From Lasiosphaeria ovina (taxonomy: Eukaryota; Ascomycota; Sordariomycetes; Sordariales; Lasiosphaeriaceae): a DNA stretch of 64,000 nt. The position numbers and the translations under genes were made by a program. The notes under the pieces were generated by a model. It saw nothing but the letters and a program-made list of their open reading frames with translations, searched no databases and was not told where the DNA came from. The stretch is from positions 2,976,001 to 3,040,000 of the forward strand of contig JAULSN010000001.1 of the NCBI GenBank assembly GCA_033439765.1. Direction: 5' to 3'. Within the stretch, counting starts at the first letter, position 1. The number at the start of each line of letters is the position of its first letter. This document shows positions 43,256 through 54,809 of the stretch, piece after piece.

Positions 43256-45896
43256 GGCGGGAGAGTAGCAACGAATGAGCACCGAAGAACTGGTTTCTGG
43301 GACGTTTATTGAATTGACGAATGCATTTTCTTGGGTTTGGAGCATTGGGTTATTATGGCATTATGAGATACCCCTCATGGCATTTTATGGCGCATCGATT
43401 GCGTGGCGCACCTCTTCAACCTTACGGAGCCCCTTTCTTTTTCTCGTGGCGTCGACCCGGCCGACAGGACGGAGCCGAGGCGGGAGAACCCGAGCAACTG
43501 ACAACTCAAGCCAAGGAGCAGGAGGCTGCGGCATCGCAGTTGAAGCGATGCCATGGGGAACTGTTTTGACTGATGGTTATGGGTTGGCAGTATTCGGGAT
43601 TCCGTTGAGGCAACGCCTTTTGGAATGGGTGACAGGGAAGGGGCGAGGTACTCTGCTCGTGGGAGAGGTGTTATTCACTTCTTTGGGTTTCATTGTTGGA
43701 ACTTTGTCTGTTGGGCCTCTTAGACGGACATCCGGGAGAGTGGGAGTTTTTTTCTCAGGGTCGTTCTTGGTTTTTCTCCCTTCTCTCATTATTCTGTTAC
43801 TTTCTTTCCTTGATTCCATGTGGACACGAGGCTGCTGGCTAAAGAGGCATATGTTAGAGCTAGACCGCTTGGCTTTCATTCTTTCCTTTTTTTCCGTGCT
43901 CTTTAGATTGTAAAGGCAAGACAGGTTTCGTTGCCATTACTGTTGTCCACAACTTTGGGAAGTGACTGCGCAACTGGTGGGAACGATTACCGGGGCCTAT
44001 GGTAGTCAAGCGACTTTGTAGGCCTAGGTAGTGTGGTGGTTTCGAGCGCGTCTAAAAGACGTCAATGACAACTGCGAAGGGGTAGCAACTTGGAAGGTAG
44101 GAGAAGTATGAATGGGGATATAGGTGTCCAAGGTGCCGACACCTACTAGTACCTAGTACTGCTTCTGAAAGGAGCTGAGCAATTGTCTAGACGAGTAGCA
44201 GAGAGGATATTTAAGTAAGAACCTTGTTCCATGCTCCATATAGTTTCGTTTCTTGAGAGTCGAAAGAAGAGGAGGACCGATTACCAGCAAGGGAAAGAGT
44301 GTGAGATGAGACTAGGTCAAGAAGCCTTTGAAGAGACTTGCAGCCAGTCAAGGTCTCAATGTCGGACTGCGGTATATGCAAAGAGGAAGGGAGTTAAGTG
44401 CCGGATAGGAGACAACGAGGGAGGAGAGAGAGGGAAGAAGTAGGTCCGATCGGGGGCAACGAGCCGACTGGGCACAGGTGCTTGACCGGAAAAGGGAGGC
44501 AGTCAAATGGATATAGGGGCAAGCGTGCGAGGAGAGATAGAGGACGGAGGACTAAGAAACGGAGGGGGAGAAACGGAGGGATAGGGGTCCCACGGGGCTG
44601 GCGTACTCGAAAGGGTAAGTACCTGAGGCATCGATGCTGAGGTGTATGCCGGCAACCAGGGATGGAAGGATGCCTAGATTGGACAAGATGCACCGGTCAA
44701 AATAAGCTGAAACATTGAAACTTGGGGAAGGGGAGTATGTGGGAGGAGGGGGGTGAGGTCAGGGACTCCACGCTGGTCTCGTTCATATGGATAAGCAGGT
44801 CGCAGATTTTTGCCAAACAGCCGGACTTTTCTGTTTTTTCTTGAAAATGAAGGAAATTGGGAAGACCAGGAAGACGAGGGAAGGCGTGAAAGCAGAAAAG
44901 CAAGGAGTGGAAGGCGCACTGGCAATGGTGACCTCATCGTTGCCCCTTCCTCCGGCGCGCAAACGCAACGTAGCACAGAGTTTGGACGGGGCAAGCACGA
45001 AGAGTGTTCTAGCAAAGAAGTAGACGACGAGACAACTTGAAGACAGACGAGATTTCAGAGACCCCACCGCTCGATATTTCTACAAGATCATTCCTGTCGG
45101 TGACAACCTAAATCCCACGTTCAATTACCTGATCCAACATTTTGTCTTTGCAAGGCATCTCATCTCATTTAGTCACATAAGAACCCTGCATATTGTACAC
45201 GCCAACTAGGCTCGTATGTATGTATGTTTTGGTGTGAGGGTACATGATCCGAGACCAGGCTGGCGAGTTAAAACAAGACGTCTTAGTTTTGCGGGGAGCG
45301 GCTGCTGCTGAGGATATTGGTTTCTGGAAAAGGAAGGCAGGCTAGACTGTCTGGGGGAATGCGGACAAATGGGTTACGTACACAGTAGGCGTCAGCGTGC
45401 GCAGGCAGGCAAGCGCGCCATGGTGATTTGTCGGTCGCCAGTTCCGAGTCTGATCCGGCCGGAAGCTGACACTTCCGGAGCTACCTCACTGCTCGGCGAC
45501 ATGGATGTTACATTAGGGCCTATTTGGGGTGCAGTCTTTGCACAACCCCAAGTCCAGAATTCCCCCAGAAACAGACCGGACAAAACTTATTACCAGGGGG
45601 TTAGCTACGCTACACAGTGCACACATCATGTCATCTTATCTTTAGAGACATGAGAAATGAAGAAAAAAATCACAAACATCGGCCAGAAGTCAGCCGAGGA
45701 ATCCTGGGCCGGCGGTGTATAGTTTTCTATGAATTGGCCGTCTTATTTACCTCAACTTAGCCTTACAACACAGCGGACAGGCGCCCGCCAACCAACCAAA
45801 GCAAAGCGTCCGCTCCCCCTGCACACTCGTCCCCATCGTCAGCGAAACAAAAGGGTTAAAACATGCTCGCCCCCTTCTCCAAAAGCGCTCCCCTCC
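43256..45896. other. Intergenic between convergent Zn2Cys6 gene and SDH4
   Basis: No gene is accepted in 2.6 kb. Immediately after the transcription factor an open frame continues (43275-43913), but its sequence is that of a T-rich 3' region, not a known protein. 44231-45040 is strikingly purine-rich on the plus strand. CTAGTACCTAGTAC-type words occur at 44140-44158 and a GTATGTATG repeat at about 45213. Confidence 0.55.
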
Positions 45897-46653
45897 TCAT
45901 GCCGTCCAGACTCTCTTGATAGCCTCGGTGACACCCACGTCGGTCGTCTCGAACTCGTACAGCGCAAGGCCAACAATGACGGTGGCGACGTTCAAGCCCC
46001 ACATGACCGCCTTCCGCGTTCTGGGCACCCTCCGCGTGGGGAGGTAGTCTATAATGATGTTCTGGAAGCCCGTATGCGAGTGGATCAGGATAAGTCCGCA
46101 GAGGACGGCGTCCATGGTCGGGTTGAGCGAGCCGGCCGCGAACGGCGCCAGGGTCAGGGGGACCAGGCCGGCGCTGACCAGGCGGTCAAACGTCCAGTGG
46201 TACGAGCCGTGGGCCGGAGACGTCTCTGGGATGGGCGCCGCGTCGTTCACTAAAATGCATCGGAAATCAAAGGTTAGGCAACTGCTCAGACGAGACTGTA
46301 TGTGCGTGTAGTGTAGTGTGCATGCGCTGTTCGCGGTAACGTTCGCCAAGGAGTGCAAAATGCGGCAAATGAATTCGTACCTGTGCCATCGACGTGTTCT
46401 GGACAAAGCAAGTTAGCCAATGCACAATCTCCATCACTTGGGTTCTGTAGCCCAACAGCGGCCCAGGGCACTACGCACGGGGAAGAGGGGGCAGGAGGTT
46501 CCTCCTGCTGGTGGTGTGGAAGGCCGAGGCCCGGACGGTGTTGGCGATGCTCTGCCGCAGAGCCGACGACCTGGCGATTGCGTGCGTCGCGGCCGGGAGC
46601 TTGGGGACTGATGCAGCCTGCCTCAGCAGGGCGGAGCGAGCAATTGATGCCAT
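45897..46653 (-). CDS. SDH4: Succinate dehydrogenase membrane anchor subunit CybS
   Basis: Three exons, 46653-46479, 46398-46381 and 46249-45897, encode 181 aa. The middle exon is only 18 nt; it joins LLPPLP to QHVDGT and then VNDAAPIPETSPAHGSYHWTFDRL, the conserved start of mature CybS. Residues 1-50 form an Arg/Ser/Ala-rich mitochondrial presequence (MASIARSALLRQAASVPKL...). The mature protein has three TM helices. The second contains AVLCGLILIHSHTGFQNIIIDYLP, where the His and the Asp-Tyr pair are the heme b and ubiquinone-site residues of SDHD. It anchors complex II in the inner membrane. It is divergent from the CYT-18 gene, with 589 bp between start codons. Confidence 0.95.
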
Positions 46654-47242
46654 CGTGGGTTCGGCGCTGGCGGCAGTCAATTGGCCCGGTGCGGTTTCGG
46701 CGGCGGCAGTGATGGATGAAGATGGGAATCGCGGAGTTTGAGCTGGCGACGACGACAATACGGAATACAGCTGCCGCGAAAATGGGTAACCGAGCGCCCT
46801 GGTTCCGCTGTGTCCTGCTCCCTCGGCAATCGGGACTGGTGCCTGCCAATGGCTGTGTCGTTGATGTCAGCCGAAGAACCCCACCGGGGTGCTGAGTGGC
46901 TTGTGAGAGGCCTGTGGGGCTTGAACGTCACCCACCAAACCCTGTCTCAGGCTCTCAGTCGGAGCCAGGAAGATCTCAATTCCTAGCGCAATGCCAAGAC
47001 CATGAATTGCCTGCCGCAGAGCCCACTGCGCATCGTTTGCCAGCACGCTGCCTGCCGCGCTGAAACCGCCTGTGAGTGGATGGCGCGAGGTTCTCAGCCA
47101 GAAATTTTAGAGCATTTCCCGACCGACCTTCAATTCGAGACGGGGCCATAATCGCGACTTTCGGCCTGGACTCCCGCGGCTTGCGATTTCGGGCGAATGC
47201 TTCGATGCGCCGCTGACAGCGCCAACATATTCACTATAAAAG
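46654..47242. other. Divergent promoter region shared by SDH4 and CYT-18
   Basis: 589 bp lie between the start codons of two genes for mitochondrial proteins. A TATAAAA at 47235-47241 abuts the first CYT-18 ATG. No further gene is seen. Confidence 0.6.
47235..47241 (+). promoter_or_regulatory. TATAAAA abutting the first CYT-18 ATG
   Basis: TATAAAA lies in CACTATAAAAGATG. If it acts as a TATA box, transcription would begin about 25-30 bp downstream, inside the first 57 bp of the open frame. That would make the ATG at 47300 the start. It may equally be chance. Confidence 0.3.
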
Positions 47243-49300
47243 ATGTCTCTGAGCATCGTCCGTTCATTTTCCAGACCACCGACGCGATCGCAGCCGGCCA
47301 TGTCTTCTTCCTCATTATTACACGGGCTGCCCTTGAGTAGAGGCTCGGTCTGCTGCAGTTGCCTACTAAAGTTGCGGGCCGACGACGCTGTGCGGATCCA
47401 ACGCAGAGGCGTCTCGACCAGATGGTTGGCTAAGCAGTCTGGGGCCGAGGAGGAATGGAGACTCCGCGCCGAGCTTATCCAGGCGGGCAAGGAGCGCAAC
47501 ACGTTTGACATCTTGGAGGAGAGAGGCTACATAAAGGACATGGCGGGATCGCGCGATACGGTCCGCGAGCTGATGAGGAGGAAACGAATAGGCGCCTACG
47601 TCGGCATAGATCCCACCGCTAGCTCCCTACACGTCGGCCATCTCCTCCCGCTCATGCCGCTCTTCTGGATGTACATGCACGGATATACGGCCGTTACCCT
47701 ACTCGGCGGGTCAACAGCCAAGATCGGAGACCCAACCGACAGGCTGCAGAGCCGAGAAGCCATCTCCGCGGCCGAGATGACCATGAACTTGACCAAGATG
47801 CACTACCAGACGAGGAAGCTGTGGCAGAACGTGGAAGACCATGCCCGGAGGCTGGGCTACGAGAAGCAATGGGCGTGGAAGCGGGCGCTGGTGAACAACC
47901 ATGCCTGGTGGAACTCGACGCCGCTCCTCGACATACTGAAGAGGCTGGGCAACTCGATACGGATAGGGCCTCTCCTGTCCCGCGACACGTAAGTTTGCGC
48001 TGCAGCCCCCACGCCGCTCCCCCGAGACTCGGACTCACAAGTCGCCGACTGTAGTGTCAAGCAGAAGATGGCCAAGGGCGACGGCTTGTCATATGCCGAG
48101 TTCACCTACCCGATCATGCAGGGCTGGGATTGGTTCAAGCTGCTCTCGATGCAGAAAGTTCAGATGCAGATCGGCGGCTCGGACCAGTTCGGCAACATCG
48201 TCACGGGCATCGACATTGTCAAGGCAGCACGCGCAAATGAGCCGGACCCCAGCGCCCGCCTCCCTATGGAAGACGAGTACGACGATCCGGTAGGCTTCAC
48301 TGTGCCTCTGCTCACCGACTCTTCTGGCGTCAAGTTCGGCAAAAGCGCCGGCAACGCCATCTGGCTCGATCATTTCAAGACGTCCGTGTTTGATCTCTAC
48401 GGCTACTTTGTGCGGCGGCCGGACGAGGACGTTGAGAGGCTGCTCAAGCTCTTCACGTTCCTTCCCCTGGAAAAAATCCAGCAGACAATGGACGAGCACA
48501 ATCTCGACCAGTCGAAGCGCATTGCCCAGCATCTACTGGCGCAAGAGGTGGTAACGCTGGTTCATGGCCTCCCAGAGGCGAAGAAGGCGCGCGAGCAGCA
48601 TCGACAGATGTTCGGCGGCGGCCCGCCCCCGACCGCCGAAGAGCAGGCGGCTTCGGCCAGCGAGATTGCGGCCTCGGAGGACCAATACGTGTCGGTGAAG
48701 GGCCATCCGACGACGTCCAACAACGCGCCCAGGATCGACATGATCCTCCCCGAGTCGCTGGTCATGGGCAAGTCCATCGGCCGCATCCTCTACGCCGCGG
48801 GCCTGTCGAACAGCGCCAGCGAGGGCCACAGGCTCGCCGCCCAGAAGGCCGCCTACATCGGGGCCGCCCCGGGCGACCAGGGCCGCAGCATGACGCCGTC
48901 GCAGGTCACCTTCTCCCCCGTCAAGCTCTGGTTCCCCGAGGAGACGAAGCACTACCTCATCGACGGCAAGATCCTCATCCTCCGCAAGGGCAAGCACAAC
49001 ATCCGCGTCATCGAGATGGTGAGCGACGAAGAGTACGAAAAGTCGGGCCAGAAGTACCCCGGCCAGCCCGGCACGGGCAAGGTCCGCCTGCTCCGCCAGC
49101 ACCTCAAGGAGATCAGGTCAGGGAATGTGAGCAGAGAGGACGTGCTGGCCGCCCTGGAGGCCGACGAGGCCGACGCCAGCGCCGAGGACTCGGACCCCGC
49201 CACCCTGAAATTTCCCGAGGAGAAGAGCCGCCAGCGGCTCGAGACGGAGGCCGAGCTCCAGGAGCTGACCAAGTCGGACAAGAAGCCGTACGAGTGGTGA
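47243..49300 (+). CDS. cyt-18: Mitochondrial tyrosyl-tRNA synthetase (CYT-18 type)
   Basis: Two exons, 47243-47988 and 48055-49300, encode 663 aa, close to N. crassa CYT-18 (669). The N-terminus is a mitochondrial presequence. The class I catalytic domain shows [15 protein letters not shown] (HIGH motif, residues 130-133), [13 protein letters not shown], the [11 protein letters not shown] tyrosine-recognition helix, and KFGKS (KMSKS-like, about 342-346). The C-terminal S4-like domain follows ([19 protein letters not shown]..., [19 protein letters not shown]). Pezizomycotina CYT-18 proteins both charge mitochondrial tRNA-Tyr and fold group I introns. The extension preceding the catalytic core ([32 protein letters not shown]) resembles that lineage. 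Splicing activity here is inferred. A TATAAAA ends two bases before the first ATG, so the ATG at 47300 (644 aa) could be the real start. Confidence 0.95.
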
Positions 49301-49776
49301 TCTGCATCAACTATGGCAGTTCCTTTGGGGACCCCCTAAAAGGGTGTTCTAGAGAGCGGCTTTTGTAATATTATATCCCATCATCGATCGTGCTGGGCCA
49401 CAGACGTGGTGTTGTAAAAATACGGCCAGTTTGCCAGCTAAAGTTGTACGCTGACATCTGATATCTGGCCGATTGTAGCGGTCTCCACCCTTCAGACGAC
49501 ACAGACTTTGGTGGCCCTGGCAACGAATGGCACGGGAAAGAAGATATTCCATCTCATGTTCGGTTTTTTGCCGACTTGCTATTTAGACTTGCTTGGTGGC
49601 ACAAGGGGAAAACAAAACACAACCCCTTTTCCCCGCCACTGTATATAGACCACTTTTGTATCACCATGTATGTAATCAATCAAACCAAACCAAACCAAAG
49701 AAAAAAAGAAAGAAAAACCTTCAAGTACTGTAACATAGCTAATATAGAGCAAATTAATATTTTTAACCCCACCTAC
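49301..49776. other. Intergenic between convergent CYT-18 and NPR2 genes
   Basis: Only 3' UTR-like sequence is seen. There is an A-rich stretch with AACCAAACC repeats at about 49681-49720 and a CCTACCTACCTG word at 49771-49782 running into the NPR2 stop. Confidence 0.6.
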
Positions 49777-51411
49777 CTACCTGTAGAGGACCGTCAAATC
49801 CCCAGCCTTGGCATTTGGCAGGGTCTTGAGCTTATCAGTAATATCCGCGTCGGTCATGTTGAGCTCGGTGACGATCTGGTCGAAGGTGTGGCGGCCGTCG
49901 GTGTACTGCTGCAAGGGGTCACCGCCTACAACAGGCCGGGCGTGGCCCGTGGCCAGCGCCGCCAGGTACTGCTTGGACACGACGTGCTTGTGCACGCGGT
50001 ACAGGCAGCCCTTGATAACGCCGAACTGCACCAGCCGCCGCACGTCGACGAAGCGCAGCACGTCGAACCCCGAGTCCATGTGGCCCTTGAGCCACTCCGT
50101 CACTGTCTTGCCCACGCAGAACGTCGTCATCAGCTTGATCAGCTGGTAGTTCGATATGCGGTACCCGCCGGCGCCGGCGCTGTCCTCAGCATCGCCGGCG
50201 GCTGCTGATGACGATTCGACGCCGCCGCCGCCAACGTCGCCGTCTGCTGCTCCTCTCGCTGGCCCTGGTGTGCCGAAGCTGGAGTCCGGGTGTAGGAACC
50301 CTCCGTCGTCACCCGCCAGTCCTCCACCGCCACCACCACCGCCACGACTCCTCCCAGCTCCGGAATCAGCAGAAGTGGCGGCGGCGGCAGCGGCAGCAGC
50401 AGCGGCAGCGGCAGCGGCAGCGCCGACACATACATAGTTCGCGCACTCGTCGACGATACTATCGAGGTTGGCGACAAAGTCGTGGATTCCCGGGCGCGGG
50501 GCGTAGCAGGCGCCGAAGAAGAACATGTCGAGCAGTAGGATGGTATCGTAGTAGAGCAGGTGGCGCAGGGCCAGCTGGGTCAGCTCGAGCGAGACGTCGG
50601 CGGCGAAGGCGATGCGGCGCACGTCGGACACGCCGTCGATGTGCGCGACGACGCGCTGCAGCGTCACGTCCCACGTCGGGTCGACCACGTCGGCGAACTT
50701 CATCTTGGCCACGGGCACGTGCCACCCCTTGACCTCGGGCGGCGGCTGGTGGTGCGGGAACAGCTTCATGTTGACCGTGTTGGCGTCGTCCACCGGGATC
50801 ATGCACTCGCCGTAGTTGTTGAGGTCCTCCTTGATGATCTCGAGCAGCGACGCGATGGGCCTGCGCCGGTACGTGTCGAGGGGCTCGTAGATCGCCGTCG
50901 TGTACATGTTGTAGTTGCCGGCGCTGCCGCCGCCGGGCACGGACATGGCCTGGTTCAGGTCGTCCTGGCTGAGGTAGCCGCTCTGGCGCTCCATCTCGGC
51001 AAAGGTGACGGCGAGGCGGCGCACGACGCGCTCGTAGGGGATCTGGTCGACGTCGCTGTCGACGACGAGGCCGAAGTTGAAGATGAACTCGTTGCGGTCG
51101 TAGCGCGGGCTCGGGATGGACACGGGGAAGCCCAGCACCGACGACTTGCCGTCGGGGTCGCCCACCGTCATGTACCGGTTGCAGAAGGCCTTGCGCGGGA
51201 TGATGTACTCCTGCAGCACGCCAAAGTCGAACAGGCACGGCTTGCTCACCCCGGGCACCGGCACGATGCACCCGGGCGGGCTCTGCGCGACAATCTTGGT
51301 CCCTTTTTCGCCGTGTCAGTGACCAGTCCATAACTCAAAGCAAAAGGGAAGAGGCAGAGGCCACTAACCTTCCTGGGGAAAGAAGCGGGCGTAGAAAATT
51401 CCCTGGATCAT
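49777..51411 (-). CDS. NPR2: Nitrogen permease regulator 2 (SEACIT/GATOR1 subunit)
   Basis: Two exons, 51411-51369 and 51302-49777, encode about 522 aa. Exon 1 gives MIQGIFYARFFPQE. The 66-nt intron has a GTTAGT donor and an unusually pyrimidine-poor acceptor (GCGAAAAAG). It joins EG to TKIVAQSPPGC, matching NPRL2 starts. Following blocks are FDFGVLQEYIIPRKAFCNRYMTV, RYDRNEFIFNFGLVVD, SYGxxxY-type VVRRLAVTFAEMERQSGYL, and LLYYDTILLLDMFFFGACYAP; the C-terminal winged-helix part (HMDSGFDVLRFVDVRRLVQFGVIKGCLYRVHKHV...TFDQIVTELNM) is also typical. With Npr3 and Iml1 it is a GTPase-activating complex that lowers TORC1 when amino acids are scarce, at the vacuole. A long Ala run (15), Gly run and Ser/Asp insert (about residues 305-385) breaks the fold between domains. 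Confidence 0.94.
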
Positions 51412-52052
51412 ACTGGCGACTGGACGGGAACAAGGCCCACAAGTTCGGTTAAGTATCGATTAAGGAAGGTATAGGGATATGATTTCCTCAACCAAGAATG
51501 AGCAATCTCAAGCCATAATTTCACGACTCATCCACGGCCGGCGCATACAGGTTTATCTCTCAGAAGTTTGACAGTAATGGCGTGAGGCGGAAAGGGGTTG
51601 CAGATACCAATGCCAATGGCGATGTTGACGGTGATGGCGACGGCGGTGGTGATGGATCGCTTGGTGTTGAGGGAAGCGGAGCAGGCGCCAATCATGGAAT
51701 CATGGGGCGATTCAAGCAGACTAGAACCCTAACCCTTACTATAATTTCCAATTCCGGAGAACATACAGATACCATACGAAGAGCGCATACATACAATACA
51801 CACGCACTTGATCGCTTGGGTACCTCGTAAATGCTTTGGATGTTATAGCATTTCCCACCTCAGTTCTAGCTCGCTAGCAGCTCAACGCACACATTCTAAT
51901 GGACCACCGTTGTACCGTAATCTTCCAAGAGAACTCCCCTCCAACAAGACAGAATCCAAGAAACCCCCATGCTATGGATATGGTTTGAGAAACACGCCCC
52001 CTTATCAATGTATGTATGTACAAGTAAACAAAGCAACCTCAATCGTTATGTC
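51412..52052. other. Intergenic, NPR2 promoter and VPS53 3' flank
   Basis: No gene is seen. A GATGG/GGTGATGG-rich stretch lies at 51600-51700, and a single CCCTAACCCT at about 51727, which is not telomeric. Confidence 0.6.
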
Positions 52053-54809
52053 TTATAACCCATCCACGCTCCCGCCGCCGCCAGTGGGCGTGACATCGCG
52101 TTTCCCGAACCGGGCGCCCAGCCCTCCAATGTCCCTGCGGAAGAACTTGCCAATGTTTTTCAAGTTCTCGTTGATGGTGGCCTTTTCGCCCGGCGCACCG
52201 AGGACACCGCCTAGCCCACCGACGCCAGTGCCGCCGCTTGCGCCGGTTGGCGCCGTGCCCATGCGCTCGACGCCGTCGCGCGCGGCGTTGAACAGCTTCT
52301 CGCCGAGCGAGGCCGCGTCGAAGCGCGCCTGCAGGCCGCCAGCCCCAGTAGCAGCGGCAGTCAGGGCGGCGGCGGGGTTGACGGCCATGGAGCCTATGGC
52401 GCCGCCGAGGCCCGAACTGCCGAGGCCGCTCGAGGCCATGAGCGGCGTCAGGAGCGGCGAGTTCTGGACCAGCTGCTTGCCGGGGCCCGCGCCGTCGCGG
52501 TGGATGGCGAACAGCTCGATGAGGTGGGCGTGGTCCTGCTTGCGCACGCCCTTGAGCTCGAGGATCTTGCGGAAGTTTGTGTCGGACCGGTCACCAATGT
52601 GGATCAGGTACGCCTGCACCAGCCCTTCGGGTGGCGATGGCCGCACCTGCAGCGTCTTGAGCAGTGGGTCGATGCGCGTCATGCTCTGGTTGACGCGCTT
52701 GACAAAGCTTGCTGATGGCGCTGCGTTGGGCTGCGGAGTCGCGCCCGGCAAGTGGTGGAACGACAAGAGATTCTCAAATGCCTTTGTGAGGACGTACTTG
52801 TCTAGAAGCATCTTTTTTTGTCAAAAAGGAAAAAGGTTAGTTACCGCAATGGGAATTCAAAAGCGCAAGCACGGGGTAAACGCGACATACCTGCTCCGCA
52901 CCAACCTCGCAAACGGGCCGGCACTGCACAATGTTGCCAATGTACGCTGTCGCCATGTGCTCGACGAGGTTGTCGCAAAAGGCCCGGGCGTATTGCTGCT
53001 TGACGACGAGCGGCAGGATCTCCTGGGCCTTGCCATTGACGTGCTTGAGGAGCTCCGTCACGTACGAGCTGTGGTCGCTCACGCTCTCCATGCGGCTCCA
53101 GTTGGTGTTCTTCATCTCGCGCCACGCCCCGTCACATTCCATGTCGACCTTGTGGACCATGGCCAGCACGGCGGCACTGGCCACGCCCATGAACGTGTCA
53201 GACTGTGATGAAAGGTCCACTCGCGACGCCATGTCGGCGTCGATCCGCTTCTTGATGTTTTCTTCGAGCTGGTTTGTGTTGGTATGCCAAAAGTCGGCCG
53301 TGCTGAGCACAAGAACGATGTCCTGGAGCGGCGGGCCTTGCTGGCCACCGCGCTGTAGGAAGGTCAGGAGGACTTGCTGGGCGTATTCGTCGAGGTACTT
53401 GGCCAGGATCTTGGCCAGGTCGAGAAGCCGCTCGCCCGTGGACAGCTTGGCGCATTGCGAGAGCGTAAGCTTGTAGAAGTGGAAGAGCTCGATGGCGGAC
53501 GGGATGACCGACTGCGGGGAGAACTCCTCGTCGGCCGGCAAGAGCGGCTGCGACTTGTACCGCGGGATCATGGATGCCAGCGCTTTGTCCTGCGAGTCGA
53601 CCCATAGGCTCAGATACGGCTCAAATGCTACAGATATGGACCCGTTGAAGCTCTGGGTCCGGTCGTCAGCGGAGCTGAGCGTGTCAATGCTGGCTCGGGG
53701 CTCGCTCGCAAAGCGCCTCTCGAGGCTCTGCTCAAAGTCCATCGTCTCCTGCAGGCAGCTCAGCAGCAGGTTGACGTCCATCTTGTGCCCATCGGCCCTG
53801 CGCATGCTCTTTTCCAGTATGGTTTTGAAGTCGTCACGGGTGCCGTCGCAGAAGGCGACGGCGAGCATCTCGTTGACACGCCAGTGGGGCGGGAATATGG
53901 CGGCGTGCTCCTCCTCGTGCGTCTTGAGCGTGCGCTTGAACCAGGCGTAGCGGCGGCCGATGTTGTCGAGGCTGCCGGCCTCGTCGTTGCCCCGGAAGAC
54001 CTGGCGGTACTCGCGCAGCTCCGTGTTGACGTACCACGTCACGAGGCGCGTCTTGGCGTGGTCGCCCAGGGCATCCATGACGAGGCAGGCCTCGACGAGG
54101 ACGCCGCGGCGGGCAGCGACGTCGCCGCGGGCAAAGGCCAGCTCAAAGTCCTCGCAGACCTGCTCGAGGAGCTCGCGCTGCAGGTCGCTGACGTTGCGGC
54201 TAAGCACGGCGATCTGCTCGATGCTTCGGTAGCTGTTGAAGTGGCGCATGAGCTGTATGACGGCCTGCAGCAGGCCGGCGCACTCGCGGTACTGCCTGGT
54301 GCGGGCCAAGCCGCGGAGCTGCTCGTAGGCCGTCGTCAGCATCTGCAGGCGCTTGAGGGCCGTCATGCTGTGGGTCAGGTTGCGCTTGGTGCCGTCGAGG
54401 CGCTTGATGTCCGCCGTCATGGTTGTGATGTCTCGCTCCGTCTGCAGGGCGCGGTGACGGACGCTCTCGATGCGCTGGAACAGCGTGGCCAGCTCGGCCT
54501 GGGCCGACTGCATGCGCTCGAGCGACGAGTCGGGCCCGTAGGCCTGCGCCGTCTCGAGGGACGCAATGGACTGCGTGAGCTCATGCTTGTGGCGCTGCAA
54601 AGTCGACGAGACACGCCCAACTGACGACACGGTCGACGGGTGCGAGAAGAGGAGATTGAGATGCGCGATGGGGTCGTAGTCCACTACGGCGGCCAGCCAG
54701 CGTGTCAGCATCAAGCCAGCATGAGGCTTCACGAAAGGGGAGGAGAGGAATTGTGGGCGGTGGGCTTACCTGAATCAAGCGACAGAGGCCCTGCCAGCAT
54801 GCCGTTCAT
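52053..54809 (-). CDS. VPS53: GARP complex subunit Vps53
   Basis: Three exons, 54809-54770, 54683-52891 and 52811-52053, encode 863 aa. The tiny first exon gives MNGMLAGPLSLDS, joined to VDYDPIAHLNLLFSHPSTVSSV, the conserved Vps53 N-terminus. Introns are 86 nt (GTAAGC...CGTAG) and 79 nt (GTATGT...AAAAAAAG). Residues about 15-450 form the Vps53 N-terminal coiled-coil domain (LAGLLQAVIQLMRHFNSYRSIEQIAVLSRNV..., ALGDHAKTRLVTWYVNTELREYRQVF..., RRYAWFKRTLKTHEEEHAAIFPPHWRV). The C-terminal half has LTFLQRGG and YVLTKAFENLLSFHHLPG. GARP tethers endosome-derived vesicles at the trans-Golgi network. The last 100 residues are Gly/Ala-rich and poorly conserved. The acceptor of intron 2 is purine-rich just before AG. 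Confidence 0.94.

Noticed and set aside
43275..43913. 212-codon frame just downstream of the Zn2Cys6 gene with hydrophobic stretches
   Set aside because: Composition follows the T-rich strand; probably 3' UTR, no family resemblance.
44231..45067. Several 70-110 codon frames on both strands
   Set aside because: Caused by a strongly purine-biased strand, not by protein-like codon use.
51808..53208. 466-codon plus-strand frame opposite VPS53
   Set aside because: Antisense of well-supported VPS53 exons; no recognisable domain.
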